A stretch of DNA of 64,000 bases, from NCBI GenBank assembly GCA_002794775.1, contig NBAY01000061.1, positions 124,001 through 188,000 on the forward strand, written 5' to 3'. Below the pieces are notes generated by a model. The model did not search any database and was not told the origin of the DNA. It saw only the letters and a list, made by a program, of their open reading frames with translations. Positions 46,957-59,568 of the stretch are shown here, in pieces. Within the stretch, counting starts at the first letter, position 1. Every line of letters starts with the position of its first letter. The stretch comes from Porodaedalea pini. Its lineage: Eukaryota; Basidiomycota; Agaricomycetes; Hymenochaetales; Hymenochaetaceae. The translations under genes were made by a program, and so were the position numbers.

Positions 46957-49900
46957 CTATGCGTCAGGCAACGTTTCGGGAGAATAGAAGATCTTATCAA
47001 TGCTTACCTCTTCTGCCTCTCGTTGCGGTGGGATAGATGTTGGGAGGGAGCCCGAGCGAAGACGTGTAAGTGATTCAGAGTGAGGTGCAGCACTGAACTT
47101 CGCGTCCATAGTGCGCTCGTTGTGCCTTTGGTTATAGTCACGAGACGGAGGTGGTGAACCGTAATATACCGCCGAATGAGGGCGAAAGGGGGAAGGCATC
47201 GAGCGATCGGGACCCTTCACACCAAGGAGATCATATACATCGTTATAAAGGCCATCAGAGAATCCAGGAAGTGCAGAAGATTGAGCTGAACAATCAAGAT
47301 TAGTTAAGGTTAGGGTGACTTAATGTATGAACTCACGCATAGATGTCGGAGGGCGCGATGACGATGAACCGCTCGTGCTGCTTAGGATAGACGAGTCTAA
47401 GGTGGGGAGTGGCGGCACTGGCGGCACAACGTCAGAGGAAAACGTTGTGCGCACACTCGTCGCGTGATTGACAAGCAAGCTAGAGCCAGAAGATCTGTTG
47501 CTGATTCTGCGATAGCTATAGCCAGAGAGGCGTAGTCCGGCCTTGCTCGTTCGTGAGCTACCTTTCCTAGCAAGAGAAACACGGCTGGACCGCTGACTAC
47601 TCGATACGGACTTAGGTCGTGAAGGTCCGGCCTGTTCATTCAGAGCGTCGAGCTCGCGCTCCAACTCTTCCGCCTTCCGCCACGCTTCATTTCGCTCCGC
47701 ATATAGGTTGGTGACCTCCAACTGAAGCGTGTGTGTCTCAGAACTCTGTCGGAACAGACTTGCATTCAGCTTGCGCAGAGCTACCGCGAGCGCGCTTGCC
47801 TGGTGCATGTCTCGTAGTCGACATATCTGCACAATCTGCTCGCCTACATCGTTGAGCTCCTCTGCGAGTCTATCGCAGGACGCAGTTACGTTTGCAAGTT
47901 CTTCTGCGTCCCGCACAACGGACAATATATCCGTTCTCGGACCGCCAGACGAAAGGGACGTCAACCGCTGGATAATTGATCGTCGTCTTCTCACCAGGAC
48001 CTTATAGTCCTTCTGTATGTCTAGACGACGTGCTTCCAGTCTGCTGAGTGTCATTGGAAGTTCCTCTAAAACGTCCTGCGAAAGGAGCCTGATAGATGAT
48101 GCTTGAGCTGATTGCTCGATCGCAGTACGGACAGTAGCTTGCAACTGCGCTGAGCTGAACGTCCATTTCGCTGCATCTAGAGTCAATCCACGCCAAGCCA
48201 CGGGCGTCGTCTTGAATGTCGGGGTACTTAGCGGTGTCTCCGGCCTCTTATGTTGTGGCTTCGCATTGCCTATGACTCGCGCAATTCCTGCAGCACCCTC
48301 GCTAGCAGCTCGACGCGGTGCGAAAGAGAGCGGCGGTGTCCCTTTTCCCAGCTGAGTATTTGGCTTCCGCGGTCCGAAAGGAAGCGGCGGACGCATGTGG
48401 ATAGTCTTTCTCCTAGGGACGGGTGCCAGAAGCGGAGGTGATGGGCGAGCAGTATCAGACACAGTCTGCACTGCCGGAACCGGGATAAATGGAGAGGATG
48501 GCGGAGGCTGCAATGGCGAGATCGGCGGGCTACCGGAGACAGCAGTGAGTAACGAATTAGATTCCTTGTTACTCAAAGAGTTCTGGTTAGGTTCAGAAGG
48601 CGCAGCTGGAGCTCTCGTTGTTTCTGTAACAAGGGGCGTTGTTGGAATCGCAACAGATTTAAGCGGTATTGCACTCCTCAGTAGTGAACGCGACATAGAA
48701 TAGGGGAGTTTCAAAGCCGACATAACAGAGTTGGAGCGCGAGACGCTGTCCATCGCAAAATCTGGCGAAAATAACACAGGAGTTTCTGGAAAGGTCTGCG
48801 TGTGTGCATAATCGCCAGTGCTCGGTGAGTTCTCCATCCCGGGGCCATTTTCTGGCCCACCCTCACGCACTTCGATTGCTCCTATCTCATCATCATCATC
48901 CCCGTTCATTGGTAAGTAGCGCATGCTACGCTGAGGTGTGATTCTGATGGGACTTGGTGTGCTTCCTGACCGCTTTCGACCAATCTGGTGGCGCGAGATG
49001 GGCGTGACGATGTGTCCGTTCGGGATCAATATGTCCAGAAGGTCTGGTGAGCGGCTTGATAGTGGTGATGTCGACGTGGAGGCCGAACTAGGAGAGAGTC
49101 CCGGATTGACGACGTGAAGCTGGGGGAGGGAAGGCCGGCGCTTTTCGGAATCAGGAGTCTTCGGTCTTGATAGTTCAACTCTGAGTGTAGCATGAGACAT
49201 TTTGTCTTCGGTTGATGTGTTTGAAACCGTGACGTTGGTGTCCTCTTTTAGTTTAGGTATAGTGTTTTTTGCAGCAACTACCTTCGGCGGAACATCTAAA
49301 AAACCTGCATGAGTTCCCATAAGATATTTTGAAAAGCACACAAAGAACGAACCTCGATTCTTAGAGCTTATTGCAGCTGATTTACCGGCGCTTATAACTG
49401 TCGAGGATATTGAACCATTTTGACTCCTGCCATACGGAGAACCATGTCCCAGGCTAGTAGAACTTTCTCCTTTCGCAGAGGGGCTGGTGTATGAGGGAGA
49501 TGGAGATTCCTTTCCGCGCTTTGCTCTCGTGTACGCATTTGAGTGCATTCGCCGCGACGGAGAAAACCTCAGCGACTCTTGTGGGAAGCCAGAGGACCCA
49601 TTAGCTGACGTCGACTTTGACTCGCTCTTAGTACTCATACTAACAGCTGTCATCGGTATCTGTGCAACATAGGGCGAGTCGGCGCTCCCTGTGTACCCAC
49701 TTTTCCCTCCATGAGAAGATGGATCGGAAGAGAGAGCAACAAACTGGAAATCCTCAAGGAACGACTCGTAGTCATACTCCGACTTGCCCGAATTTGCGCC
49801 CGCTGATACAGGTGCCGTTCGCTTGCCCGGTGACGCGTACGGAGAGCCAGCGTATTTGGAGTACGTTGATGGAGTGGACAATGCAGAGGGCATATTGAAA

Positions 49901-51568
49901 GGACTTCCGAGTACCGAGCCTTCTGCCCTCGGTCTAAGATCCTTCTTCGATCGGCTTGAGAACGACGCTGATGTTGAATAAGATGCAGGCGGTGTTAAGG
50001 ATGTAGCTGAAGCTTCCGCGTCGGTCTCTGTGATGCGCGAGATCCGATGCAGTGCTGCTTGATCCATGTGGCCAAGCCTGTGCGCACTCAGTGTCAAGCA
50101 TGGAGGTGACGGACTCTTTACTGCAGTTCCATCTCGTAGGTGCCCCCACATACTGTCTTTTCGTGGAGGAGCGGACTGCTGCTCCGTGCCCTTCGCTTCG
50201 GCTCTTGCCTTGTCGTCTGCTTCACCTTGCCGCGTGCGTGGTGACGGAAGAATGAATGCTTCTATGGGAGGTAGGTCCGCAGCAGCCGTATCATGCTTGC
50301 GCCTCTTCACCGAATGCGCGGAACTCTTACGCGAGACAGACGCCGAACGAATCGCTCCCTCCCAGACGAAGTCTCTCGGAAGCGTCGCAGAGTCCTGACG
50401 CGCCATGCGTTGACCCGTCTGCCGTTCTTTTCCCGAAGACTCCCCAAACCCGTTTGCTCGAGCAGAGAACGAAAATGATTTTGAGATTACATCGCGTGCG
50501 GCAGACATACCCGATACGGGCGAGACCTCCGAGTCGGATGCCCATCCGGGAGAGTTCGTGGAGAACGAGCGTCGGATACGCGTGCCGCGTTGTTGTGGCT
50601 GCCCGGGTACGGATTGTAATGGTGAAGCGGGTATTTTAATCGGTGTTACAGAAGGTAACGGTGCCATTCGGCGACCCTTTTCTTGAGTTAACCTCTAATC
50701 CCGAAAATGTGATAAGAGCGCCACATCAACGAATACAAGAAGAATGTACGCACTTTCTCTCTTGGACTTGCTTCCAGGTTCAAAGTCCAGTCGGTGACCT
50801 GAAGATCCGAAAGAAAAGAAAGAATTAGTAACTTTATTTTAAGTATTAGCAGAACAAACTAAATTAATGCATAGTCTCAGTCGCACGCATCACTTCAAGT
50901 CCGACGATGCCTTACTTGGAATGATAGATGGTCGTGAGGCCATGCAGAAGGTGGTAAAATTGGAGGCAAAGACTTCTTTGATTCACGATGTGAGAGATAT
51001 CGTCGAGAGTGGAGAAGTATGAAAAGAGGGTCGAACTCGAGATGGAAGGCGACCAGAAACAAATAGAAGTCAATTCCTCAATTCATCACGTTCATGCATC
51101 ATTTCGCCGACTTCGCTTCCAAACCGAAGAAGCAACAAATCGAGCCAAAGGGGAGGGAAGACTCACCTGAGAGATTGGAGACCTCGCAGCACCTATGTCA
51201 CGGTCGTCCGCAGAGCTGGCCGCGCTGCCCTTCCTATATCTGAGGAACTCTTCCGGAAGTGATTGCAACAGCGAGTCATGCTTGAACTCCAGCTGGATCT
51301 CCGGTGAACGCTTCGGTGCACCCTGAGCTTGCACCGGGGCAGAGCTCGCATCGCCCTTCCTTGCAGTTACAGCACTCCTCCCACTAGGTTCCCCTGACAC
51401 GAAGGGGCGTGTCGCGCTCCTTTCGGCAACTTCTCCAACGTCGCCTGGAGACATGAACGAGCCCGACCCACGCGAGGCTCGCCTGCTTACTCGCGAACCA
51501 GCAATAATCCGAATATTCTTCTTACGCTGGCGCTTCTTGCGGCTTCCCATGTTGATGAACGACAACAT
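46957..51568 (-). CDS. Large Ser-rich protein with C-terminal coiled coil (1401 residues)
   Basis: Six exons on the complement: 51568-51167, 51035-50916, 50798-50754, 50694-49353, 49304-47337 and 47285-46957, all joining in frame. Exon 1 encodes a basic N-terminus (MGSRKKRQRKKNIRII at the alternative start 51550) and HDSLLQSLPEEFLRYRKGS. Exons 2-3 encode FDPLFILLHSRRYLSHRESK, PPSAWPHDHLSFQ and VTDWTLNLEASPREK. The central thousand residues are Ser/Pro/Thr-rich and disordered. A helical, coiled-coil region (SRLEARRLDIQKDYKVLVRR through ETHTLQLEVTNLYAERNEAW and KAEELERELDALNEQ) lies about residues 1060-1260. The tail returns to low complexity. I do not recognise the family; a cytoskeletal or cell-cortex scaffold is only a guess from the architecture. 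The 48-bp fourth intron is a multiple of three and could be retained. Confidence 0.7.
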
Positions 51569-53897
51569 ACTCGGGGATGGAGAACACGGAAGCCAAGCAG
51601 ACGCCAGAGCGGTTAGCGTTATGTAGTGCAGATGGCTGGATAGGAATTGGCACTCAAGACACCACGGAGTCGTCTAGCGCCGTCGGTAGGAAGACGGGCA
51701 CTAGGCGATGGGAGCGAGCAACAGCAACGATGGGCATCCGGACAGCGATGATGTGCTTGTAAAGTATCTATGTGAATGATGGTTAATTGGAAACAGATGG
51801 AGGCAGTGCACGTCCAAGATGAAGCGCCGCTGCTTCCAGCAGCTCCCGATGATCATTGGTGTGTGTCCAGCCTTCCGCATACGGCCACCGCATTTTACCG
51901 ATCCATTCCTCTGGAAAGGATGTTGCAGCCTGAAGGATAAACGCCTATGAGCATAACGGGGTCATTTCCAAATTTGAGAAGGCCTAGCTGCTCATGCTCA
52001 CAAGTGGTCCGATCCGGACACCGCGGCAACTCAGGAGAGCTGAAAGCGCATCTGCTCGCGTCGCTCAGCAATTCGCACGGCGCGCGAGTCGACGGAAGTC
52101 TGTTCTAGTCCTGTAATTTCAAAGTTCATCTTCCATTGGAGAGACGCCTGTCTTTGATCATCAGGAGGAGGGAGTTCAATCGTACACCATGATAGCCTTG
52201 ATCAAAAGAGTCCAACCGATTGGGCCATCTTCATGCTAAAAATAGCACATGGATGGTGGGATCCAGCAAGAAAGTGCGTTGCTTGTCACATTCTCTTCAA
52301 AGAAGCTATCAATCAAGTCGCCATCTGGTCGAAGGTAGAACCGAATGATAGTACTGAATGTGTGGTAAAGTTGAGTTTCTTATTTTTCTCGCGCGCAAAG
52401 CTTGGCTGTACACACCTGCACATGGTCGTCTAAGGCAAGCTTCAAAATCGATAAGTGCCATTTCAGTCTTGAATTTCGAATGTCCCTCCTCGTTACTTGT
52501 AGTAAGGCACGGTGATCTGACTTGCTAAGGCAAATACGGATTGAAAACAAAGTCCTGAGTTGTCCGACTAAATATTTCTCTAAAATACCAATTCACGCTT
52601 AAAGTTCAAAATAAAAAAGATTATGAAACACGGATATGCGAAATCGGGGTGGATACGTACATGTACATGAGCGTCTGCGAAGTAGACTTTTGTATATGCC
52701 ATCGTCACGTTGAGATGCCTGTCAAACAGCCAGGTACCATTGCACTACATTGACGCAGAGGGATTTGTGTCTTCATGCACTGGTTCATTAGACATCACCA
52801 CGTTCGCTCGTCTCTGCCAATGGGCACCAGGAGCATCGCTTCCGAAGTCTCGGAGCCATCCATACATTCAGGATAGTCTACGTAGCAACGCTTCCCAGCA
52901 TCCTCATCAAGTTCAGGCCCTAAGCGAAGCCCCGGGAACCCGCGCTGCAGCGGTCAGACGCCGAGGACCGCAGGTTTTCTTTAGCCTTGGGAGATCGACA
53001 ACTTTGATGCCTTGACCGCGCGGGTCAAATGAAAGCGCCTACGTAGGATCATGCGTGAGTGTCGGAGATCGGGAAAACGACCCGCTCGTATTGCGCGACA
53101 TCTAGATCTTCCAGCTGAGCACGGGATTGTATCAGCTCATCCACGGTCGAGCCATGATACAAGTGAAAAACGCACTCTTCAATTGAATGGAAGGTGAAGA
53201 TGAACATCAATATCTGGTGAACAAACATCCAAAATGATGACGCATTCGAAAGATTGCTTCCGTATAACCGATTACAGTCTTCGAAGCTTGTCCCGAGGTC
53301 CACGAGGCGCTATTCAATGCATCTTGCAAGGAGTCCGAGATGGAGGGGAGAAAAGCTGGGTGATAGAGATGCTTGTCGTTTGATCATTTGATAGGTCGCA
53401 TCAATGGCTGACACATGTGTGCAGTAGTGTAAACGCTGGCTGCTGAGCCTGTATCCTGTGCATCAATTGAATGTTCCTAGAAGCACTGGGCTGAAGTTTG
53501 CGCCTTTTATGATGGCGTCTTTGGTCCTTGCACCCAGAGCTTGTTCATGATTGCGGCGCACCCGCCGAATAATGCTCGCTCGGTGAAACACGTCGTTCCG
53601 CAAGTAAGACATAATTCATATTTGCTTGATAGGCTCGCCACAAGTCGCAAGAAAAAGCATAGCTGGTTCGTCTTTGCAGGCTTGATGGTCCAAAAAAGCA
53701 GAGAAGAGAGTCAGAGAAATGTCGTTGGACGATGGGTCACGTACAGAGGTCACGGGACTGACGCCTTCAAATTCAAGCTCAAAACTTTCGCGCAGAGCGT
53801 TTCGGCCGAGGCACGAATTCCGTCTTCGTGCCAGCTCGCATTCGCTCTGCGAGTGTGACTGTTCCTGTACCAGTCTAGGAAAGAACCTGCGTTCGAC
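51569..53897. other. 2.3-kb stretch without a supported gene
   Basis: Holds promoters of the flanking genes. ORFs at 52710-53015, 53049-53303 and 53541-53858 show no family motifs and no convincing splice partners, so I call nothing. Confidence 0.35.
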
Positions 53898-55773
53898 ATG
53901 AAGTACTTTTCGACGAGGGGCGACAGGAAGGAGCTGTCTTTTGAAGAGGTCAAGCGTTCCTCAAATCATGCCCGCCGAGCTGTTCACCGACGTTCCATGT
54001 AGACAGTCCTCACCGGACTCGCACCAGATGGCGGACTATACATCCCTGTAGAAATTCCGAAACTCCCAGAGGACTGGCGGACGAAGTGGGCCGCACTCTC
54101 ATTCCAGGAACTCTCCCTCTCGATCCTCTCGCTCTACATTGACCCTGTCGAAATCTCGCGCGACGAGCTACGCACGCTCGTAAACAAGTCGTACAGCACC
54201 TTCCGCCATCCAGACGTCACGCCGCTGAAGAAACTGAGCGACAAGCTGTTCGTGCTGGAGCTCTTCCACGGCCCAACATTCGCGTTCAAGGATGTTGCGC
54301 TGCAGTTTCTCGGCAACCTCTTCGAGTTCTTCCTCCTCAGGAGAAATGCAAGGAAGAAGGATGGCGAGCCAAGAGAGCGGTTAACTGTTGTGGGCGCGAC
54401 GAGCGGTGATACCGGGAGGTAAGTAGTGCCCGCTCTGTTCTGTCTATTCTATTTTTAAGCTGACTGTATGCACCACCAAAGTGCGGCGATCTATGGACTG
54501 CGCAATAAGGCAGACATCTCAATCTTTATTCTCCATCCAAAAGGGCGCGTATCACCCATCCAAGAAGCTCAGATGACGACGGTAACGGATTACAATGTGC
54601 ATAACATCGCTGTCAAGGGCACTTTCGATGACTGCCAAGTAAGCCGTTCGTATTCTTCTGTTCCCCCTTATTGATTTAATCGTCTATTCAGGACATTGTC
54701 AAAGCACTCTTCGCCGACAGCGAGTTCAACGCTACCCACCGTCTCGGCGCGATCAACTCAATCAACTGGGCGCGCATCCTTGCGCAGACCGTGTACTATT
54801 TCCTTGCCTTTTTCCACGCAAGCCGCCTGCTCCCTGCAGGCTCTACTGCCGAGCTACAATTCGTTGTCCCGACGGGAAACTTCGGCGATATCCTTGCTGG
54901 TTTCTTCGCACAGCGCATGGGCCTTCCCATCGCGCGGCTTGCTGTCGCGACGAACGAGAATGACATCCTCGCACGGTTCTGGCGGAGCGGGCGCTATGAG
55001 AAAAACGCACCTGCTTCGGCTGAGGGGACTGCAGCACCTGTGAGCGGCGCGTCGGACGGGAAGCAGGCGCAGACTGATGGCGTACGTGCGACGCTCAGCC
55101 CGGCGATGGACATCCTTGTGTCGAGTAACTTCGAGCGCTTGCTGTGGTATCTTGCGTTCGAGGCGACAGGCGGGAAGGACCGTCCAGCCGCTTGCGCGAC
55201 TGTTGCGGGTTGGATGGGGAAGGTGAAGAGGGACGGGCGGGTCGAGGTTCCGACGGCTGTATTGGAACTTGCACGCCGCGATTTTGTCGCAGAGAGGATA
55301 TCAGATGAGCAGGTGCGTGCTCGTCGCAGTTCATATCGCTATGATAGCTAAATGGCGAATAGACAATCGAGACGATCCGCTCGTTCTATAAGGCCTCACC
55401 ATCATACATCGCAGACCCGCACACCGCCGTCGGACTCGCAGCTGCGAAAGTCATCGCCCCCCAAAAGTAAGTTTCTTCTCCTTCCCTCCCTTTAAAAGTC
55501 TCAGTCCTCCATCCTAGCCCACCATCGACCGTACAAATTGTGCTATCGACTGCGCATCCTGCCAAGTTCGCCGAAGCGGTTACTCAAGCGCTCGCGAATG
55601 AAGCGTCTTTTAGCTTCGATCACGACGTACTCCCTATTGAGTTTAAGGGCCTGCTGGAGCGCGAGCGTCGGGTTATCGATGTTGAGGCTGCGGATGTCGG
55701 ACTGGTGAAGGCTGTTATCGAGAGCGTTGCGCAGGAAAAAGAGGATGAGGGTAAGGGAGCGCTCGCTGTTTGA
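53898..55773 (+). CDS. THR4: Threonine synthase
   Basis: A PLP enzyme converting O-phospho-L-homoserine to L-threonine. Exons 53898-53948, 54003-54418, 54482-54638, 54692-55312, 55363-55466 and 55518-55773 give 534 residues. The start MKYFSTRGDRKELSFEE joins TVLTGLAPDGGLYIP, the family N-terminus. The PLP-lysine motif is HGPTFAFKDVALQFLGN; then VVGATSGDTG joined by a splice to SAAIYGL, HPKGRVSPIQEAQMTT, INSINWARILAQTVYYF, VVPTGNFGDILAGFFA and PAMDILVSSNFERLLWYL. The insert around residues 340-370 (APASAEGTAAPVSGASDG) is a local low-complexity expansion. The GTCAAG donor of intron 1 is weak but gives the expected frame. GAR transformylase follows on the same strand 240 bp later. Confidence 0.95.
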
Positions 55774-56012
55774 ATACAGATACTAAAAGGATATAAAGTT
55801 GTATTGTATAGAGAAGTCGGATAAAATAGAGAACGGCCTTTCTAGAAATTCTACTTCTCCCTAATTTGTTTATTGTGCTGGGGCTGTCCCCGACTTTCTT
55901 CATCGAGCACTTACAATGTTACCATCAGCTTCAAATCCTGCGGCACATGTTTATCTTATCTTATCTTCCACTTCCAAAATTTGCAACTTCAGCATGAAGG
56001 TCTTGTGCCACC

Positions 56013-56730
56013 ATGACTGATGGGGCAAATTCTTCAAAAAAGAGGATAGTCGTTCTAATTTCTGGTTCGGGCGAGTCAAACCCATACAACAACTGCGCAT
56101 ATATGGTGACAAAAACTGTTCTCAGGTAGTAACCTCCAAGCCTTGATCGATGCACAGAACACGCCGGCGCTCCCAAACAGCGAGATCGTTCTCGTCATCT
56201 CGAACAGAAAGGCAGCATACGGGCTGACGCGCGCAGAAAATGCCGTCCCTCCCATCCCAACCTCGTATCTCGCACTACAGCCATACTTGAAGGCACACCC
56301 GGACGCGACGCGCACGGAGTACGATGCAGAGATCGCGCGGATGGTCGTCGAAGCGGCGCCAGACCTCGTCGTGCTCGCCGGGTGGATGCACGTCCTCAGC
56401 GAAGCATTTCTCGACCTTATCGAGAATGCTGGTTTGGAGAGGGGGAAGAGCATACCGGTGATCAACCTGCACCCGGCGCTGCCGGGCGCGTTCGACGGCG
56501 CACACGCAATCGAGCGGGCATACGACTCATTCCAGCGTGGTGAGGTCGAGAAGGTTGGAATTATGGTACATCGAGTTATCAAAGAGGTGGACCGTGGGGA
56601 GCCGGTCATTGTGAGGGAGGTGCCGCTTGAGAAGGGCGAGTCGCTAGAGGCGTTTGAGGAGAGGTTGCATAAGATGGAATGGGAAGTCATCGTCGAGGCA
56701 GCTGCTGAAGTCTTAGATGAAACTCATTAG
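56013..56730 (+). CDS. ADE8: Phosphoribosylglycinamide formyltransferase (GAR transformylase)
   Basis: Transfers the formyl group of 10-formyl-tetrahydrofolate to GAR in purine synthesis; cytosolic. Two exons, 56013-56070 and 56126-56730, give 220 residues, the size of monofunctional fungal enzymes. The intron is GC-AG: exon 1 ends TCGG and is followed by GCGAGT, and only this join restores the ISGSGSNLQALIDA substrate-binding loop. Other motifs are VISNRKAAYGLTRAE, PDLVVLAGWMHVLSEAFL, INLHPALPGAFDGAHAIERA (catalytic Asn/His region), VGIMVHRVIKEVDRGEPVIV and ESLEAFEERLHKMEW. The family catalytic Asp of the D-x-G segment corresponds to EVDRGEP. All appear intact. Confidence 0.94.
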
Positions 56731-57256
56731 GTCGATGGATAGTAAAAATATGTACAATATGTGAGTACAATTGGTCCCTAGTCGGCATTCACGAGTTTAT
56801 TATTATGCTATCTCTTGCGAAAATGTACATCTATACATCGCTCGCAAGCTCAATACCTCTTCGAATAAAACGCAGAGAAATTTGGAGAATACGCAGCAAA
56901 ATGGTACTACAAGAACGCTCGCTCTAGATCTATGTTACTACTTGTAGCTGTTTCCACCGACGTCTCACGATGAAGACAATAATAGGCAACCATTTTCTGG
57001 GGCTTTTTAGGATCTTTTTACTTTATGACCAATAAAATGCTCAAAGCTTTATTTGCAGACACGATGATGAATTCCATGTATTTACATCTGCACTAGTACT
57101 GTGGCGGAATCAAAGAAGCTTGTAATAACATGCTAGCATCCATATGTAACTTTGTAAGCTATCTGATAAAATAGCGTGTGAATTAGCCCTATCTATGCAT
57201 GTCGCGTCTCTCGCTGCCTGGTCGCCGTCTGCTTCTCTTTGTCTCCCACTACCACC
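56731..57256. other. Intergenic, nothing recognised
   Basis: AT-rich spacer between the GAR transformylase stop and the PQ-loop gene; contains a probable terminator and a promoter that cannot be defined from sequence alone. Confidence 0.35.
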
Positions 57257-58795
57257 ATGTCAGACGTCTGCGAGCCGGTAACTACAAATGCGTGATTAAT
57301 AGCAACAATTTCTGACAATTCTTTGACAGCGTCATGATCTGTGGGGAACATTACTCACCGTAGGCCTTATAGGCGGTCTCATCGCATCCTATGTTCCACA
57401 GGCGCGTTCGACTACCCTACATACCGCTAGACACATGGACTCATAAAGCATTATACAGCATTTCAAGATCATAAACAAGGGCTCCTCTGAGGGGTTCAGC
57501 CCGTGGTTCTTACTTCTAGGAGCGACATCCTCCGCAGCAGGCATGTTGAACATGTACGCGTCATATTCTGCTGTTCAAGAAAGACGGAGGAACTGAATAT
57601 ATCAAGGTGGACAATGCAATGGGGTGTTGTGAGGTGTTGTCGCTACATTGTTAGCCGCCACGCAATTGCAAATGGTTTTGCTGCTAATTTCTAATGTATA
57701 GAGCGCGGGAAGCTGTATGGAATCGCTCGGAGGCATTGTCCAGGTTTCAATGCAGTGGATTCTTTTCGTTATAATGTATGTCCCAACATCTTCTTCATTC
57801 ATCTAAGAGTTTAATGTACTGATAACGCCGCGAAGCCAGATATTGTTCATTATCTATTACCCACCACACCTTAAGTATGAAGTCGTTGCCGTGGATGACA
57901 CGCGAGGTGAGATGGTGGTGAAGTCAAATGTCAAGACATCACATTGGCGCCTGTCAGTCTTGCTTAGCTGGGCCATAGCTTTTCACGTGTTCGTCTCACT
58001 CTGTCCTCAAATAATACACCCTTCATCACCACTAACAATCACAACCCGCACACAGGGTGTTTTGCACGTTTGTGACGTTCGGCCTTCTTCTTTCGACGAA
58101 GTCAGAACTGCCGGCAGGCCCCGCGCAGAACCCGCGCGTAGCGGCGTGGGCAACCTTCCTGGGCCTGACATCCGCCGCGCTCGCCGCTATCCAATACTGC
58201 CCGCAGCTCGCGCACACGTTCCGTCTCAAGCTCGTCGGCGCACTGAGTATACCAATGATGGTTATCCAAAGCCCTGGGGCGGCCCTCATGGTGATCTCTA
58301 TTGCTATGAGGTACGTTTTCTCGCAAGAGTACTAGAGTGCTTCTGCCGTAGTTAACTAACTCATCCATTTTGAAGGCCTGGAACTGACTGGACGAGTAAG
58401 CCGCTGTTGTCAGACATTCGAAATGTTGTTTATGCCGCTTCCCAGGTTGGATAATGTTTGCTGTTTCTGGGATTATGCAAGCAATCCTACTTCTCATGTG
58501 CATCGCCTGGAAGATCCGTCAGCGTCGTCTCCGCATCGATGACTTCGGGCATCCCCTTCCACCCTCCGAGTCCGATATGGCCCATCCTGCCCCTGCTTCC
58601 GTGCCTTCCGTGCACACCGCACAAATCGAAGATGAAGACGAAGAGACCGCGGACCGCCCGCCACCCGTTCCCGACGCCGAGATCGTGCGGGCGATGATGG
58701 GCGAGGACACGCCGTTACTGAAGAAAGGCAAACGGCGCGATAGTGCGAAAAGGAAGGGTTCAGGCTCCGGATTTCTGAAGGTGTTCCGACGATAG
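57257..58795 (+). CDS. PQ-loop repeat membrane protein
   Basis: A seven-span small-solute transporter-type protein of the PQ-loop family (relatives act as lysosomal/vacuolar amino-acid exporters). The first exon is only MSDVCEP. It then joins RHDLWGTLLTVGLIGGLIAS with YVPQ and HFKIINKGSSEGFSPWFLLL to form the first PQ loop. Further exons give WTMQWGVVRCCRYI, SAGSCMESLGGIVQVSMQW, ILFIIYYPPHLKYEVVAVDD and, after another splice, VTFGLLLSTK, then AAIQYCPQLAHTFRLKLVGA with the second PQ motif, LSIPMMVIQSPGAALMVISI and IMFAVSGIMQAILLLMCIAW. The tail (residues about 300-400) is acidic then basic, ending GSGFLKVFRR, and should face the cytosol. About eight very short exons are inferred, most too small for an ORF scan. 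Confidence 0.82.
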
Positions 58796-59568
58796 ATTCT
58801 ATAAACATTCGGGCCGTCTTTTGTCACCGAGCTCGCCTTTTTCTTGTATTATAAGCTTTCATACGGGGTTTCTACGTCCAGCTGATGGGTTAATTCTGAC
58901 TAGTTTCCAGGTTTGTAAAAGATGATACATCGTCCAGTCGAAAGACTTGACCATCGATGGCAGTTTAGCCTGTAACAATGAGGCTCAATTTCATGGCGCA
59001 TGTTACCGCCATTCGCAGACTCAGCTACTTCATGCTCTCAGAGACATAAGTATAGTGGATTCTAGAAGACCGAGCAGATTTCACTGAGACACTGAGAGTC
59101 TGTGGGACAGCCGAGCATTCCTCAAGTAGACGTTCTGTTCTGTCTTGCTGCTGCCGACGATCATCGCTCGCTGTAAATCTAATGCAGAACTGGTTTAAAG
59201 TGGAGATACTAAAGAAACAAATGAGCGAGCTGAACACAAACGAAATGAACAAACAAGTTGCAATGATAGTCGGACAATGCTGAGACACTAAACGATGAAG
59301 GAGAAAGGATACGTGCGCGATAATAAAAAAGTGATGGGGACGGGGGGTTGAAAGGCATAAAACAATACAATAGCAGCCCGAAGTAGCTGAGCGGTAAATA
59401 CAAAAAAGAGCCAAGAAGTGCTGGGTTAAAGAGTCGGGGGTGGAAAGGAACTGTAAGGCAAGAGAAAAGCTGTGGATAGAAGAAAATGGCTTCATGAAGT
59501 CGAAGTCCAACAAGTGAAGAGCAAAGACAGAGGAGGAAGAGAGAAGGTAAACTAGTACGTTTAGGATC
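58796..59568. other. 3' intergenic region between convergent genes
   Basis: Lies between the ends of the PQ-loop and F-box genes. A 209-codon minus-strand ORF here (59025-59654) has a simple hydrophobic/Ser composition and overlaps the end of the F-box gene; it is most likely a chance ORF in 3' UTR. Confidence 0.4.
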
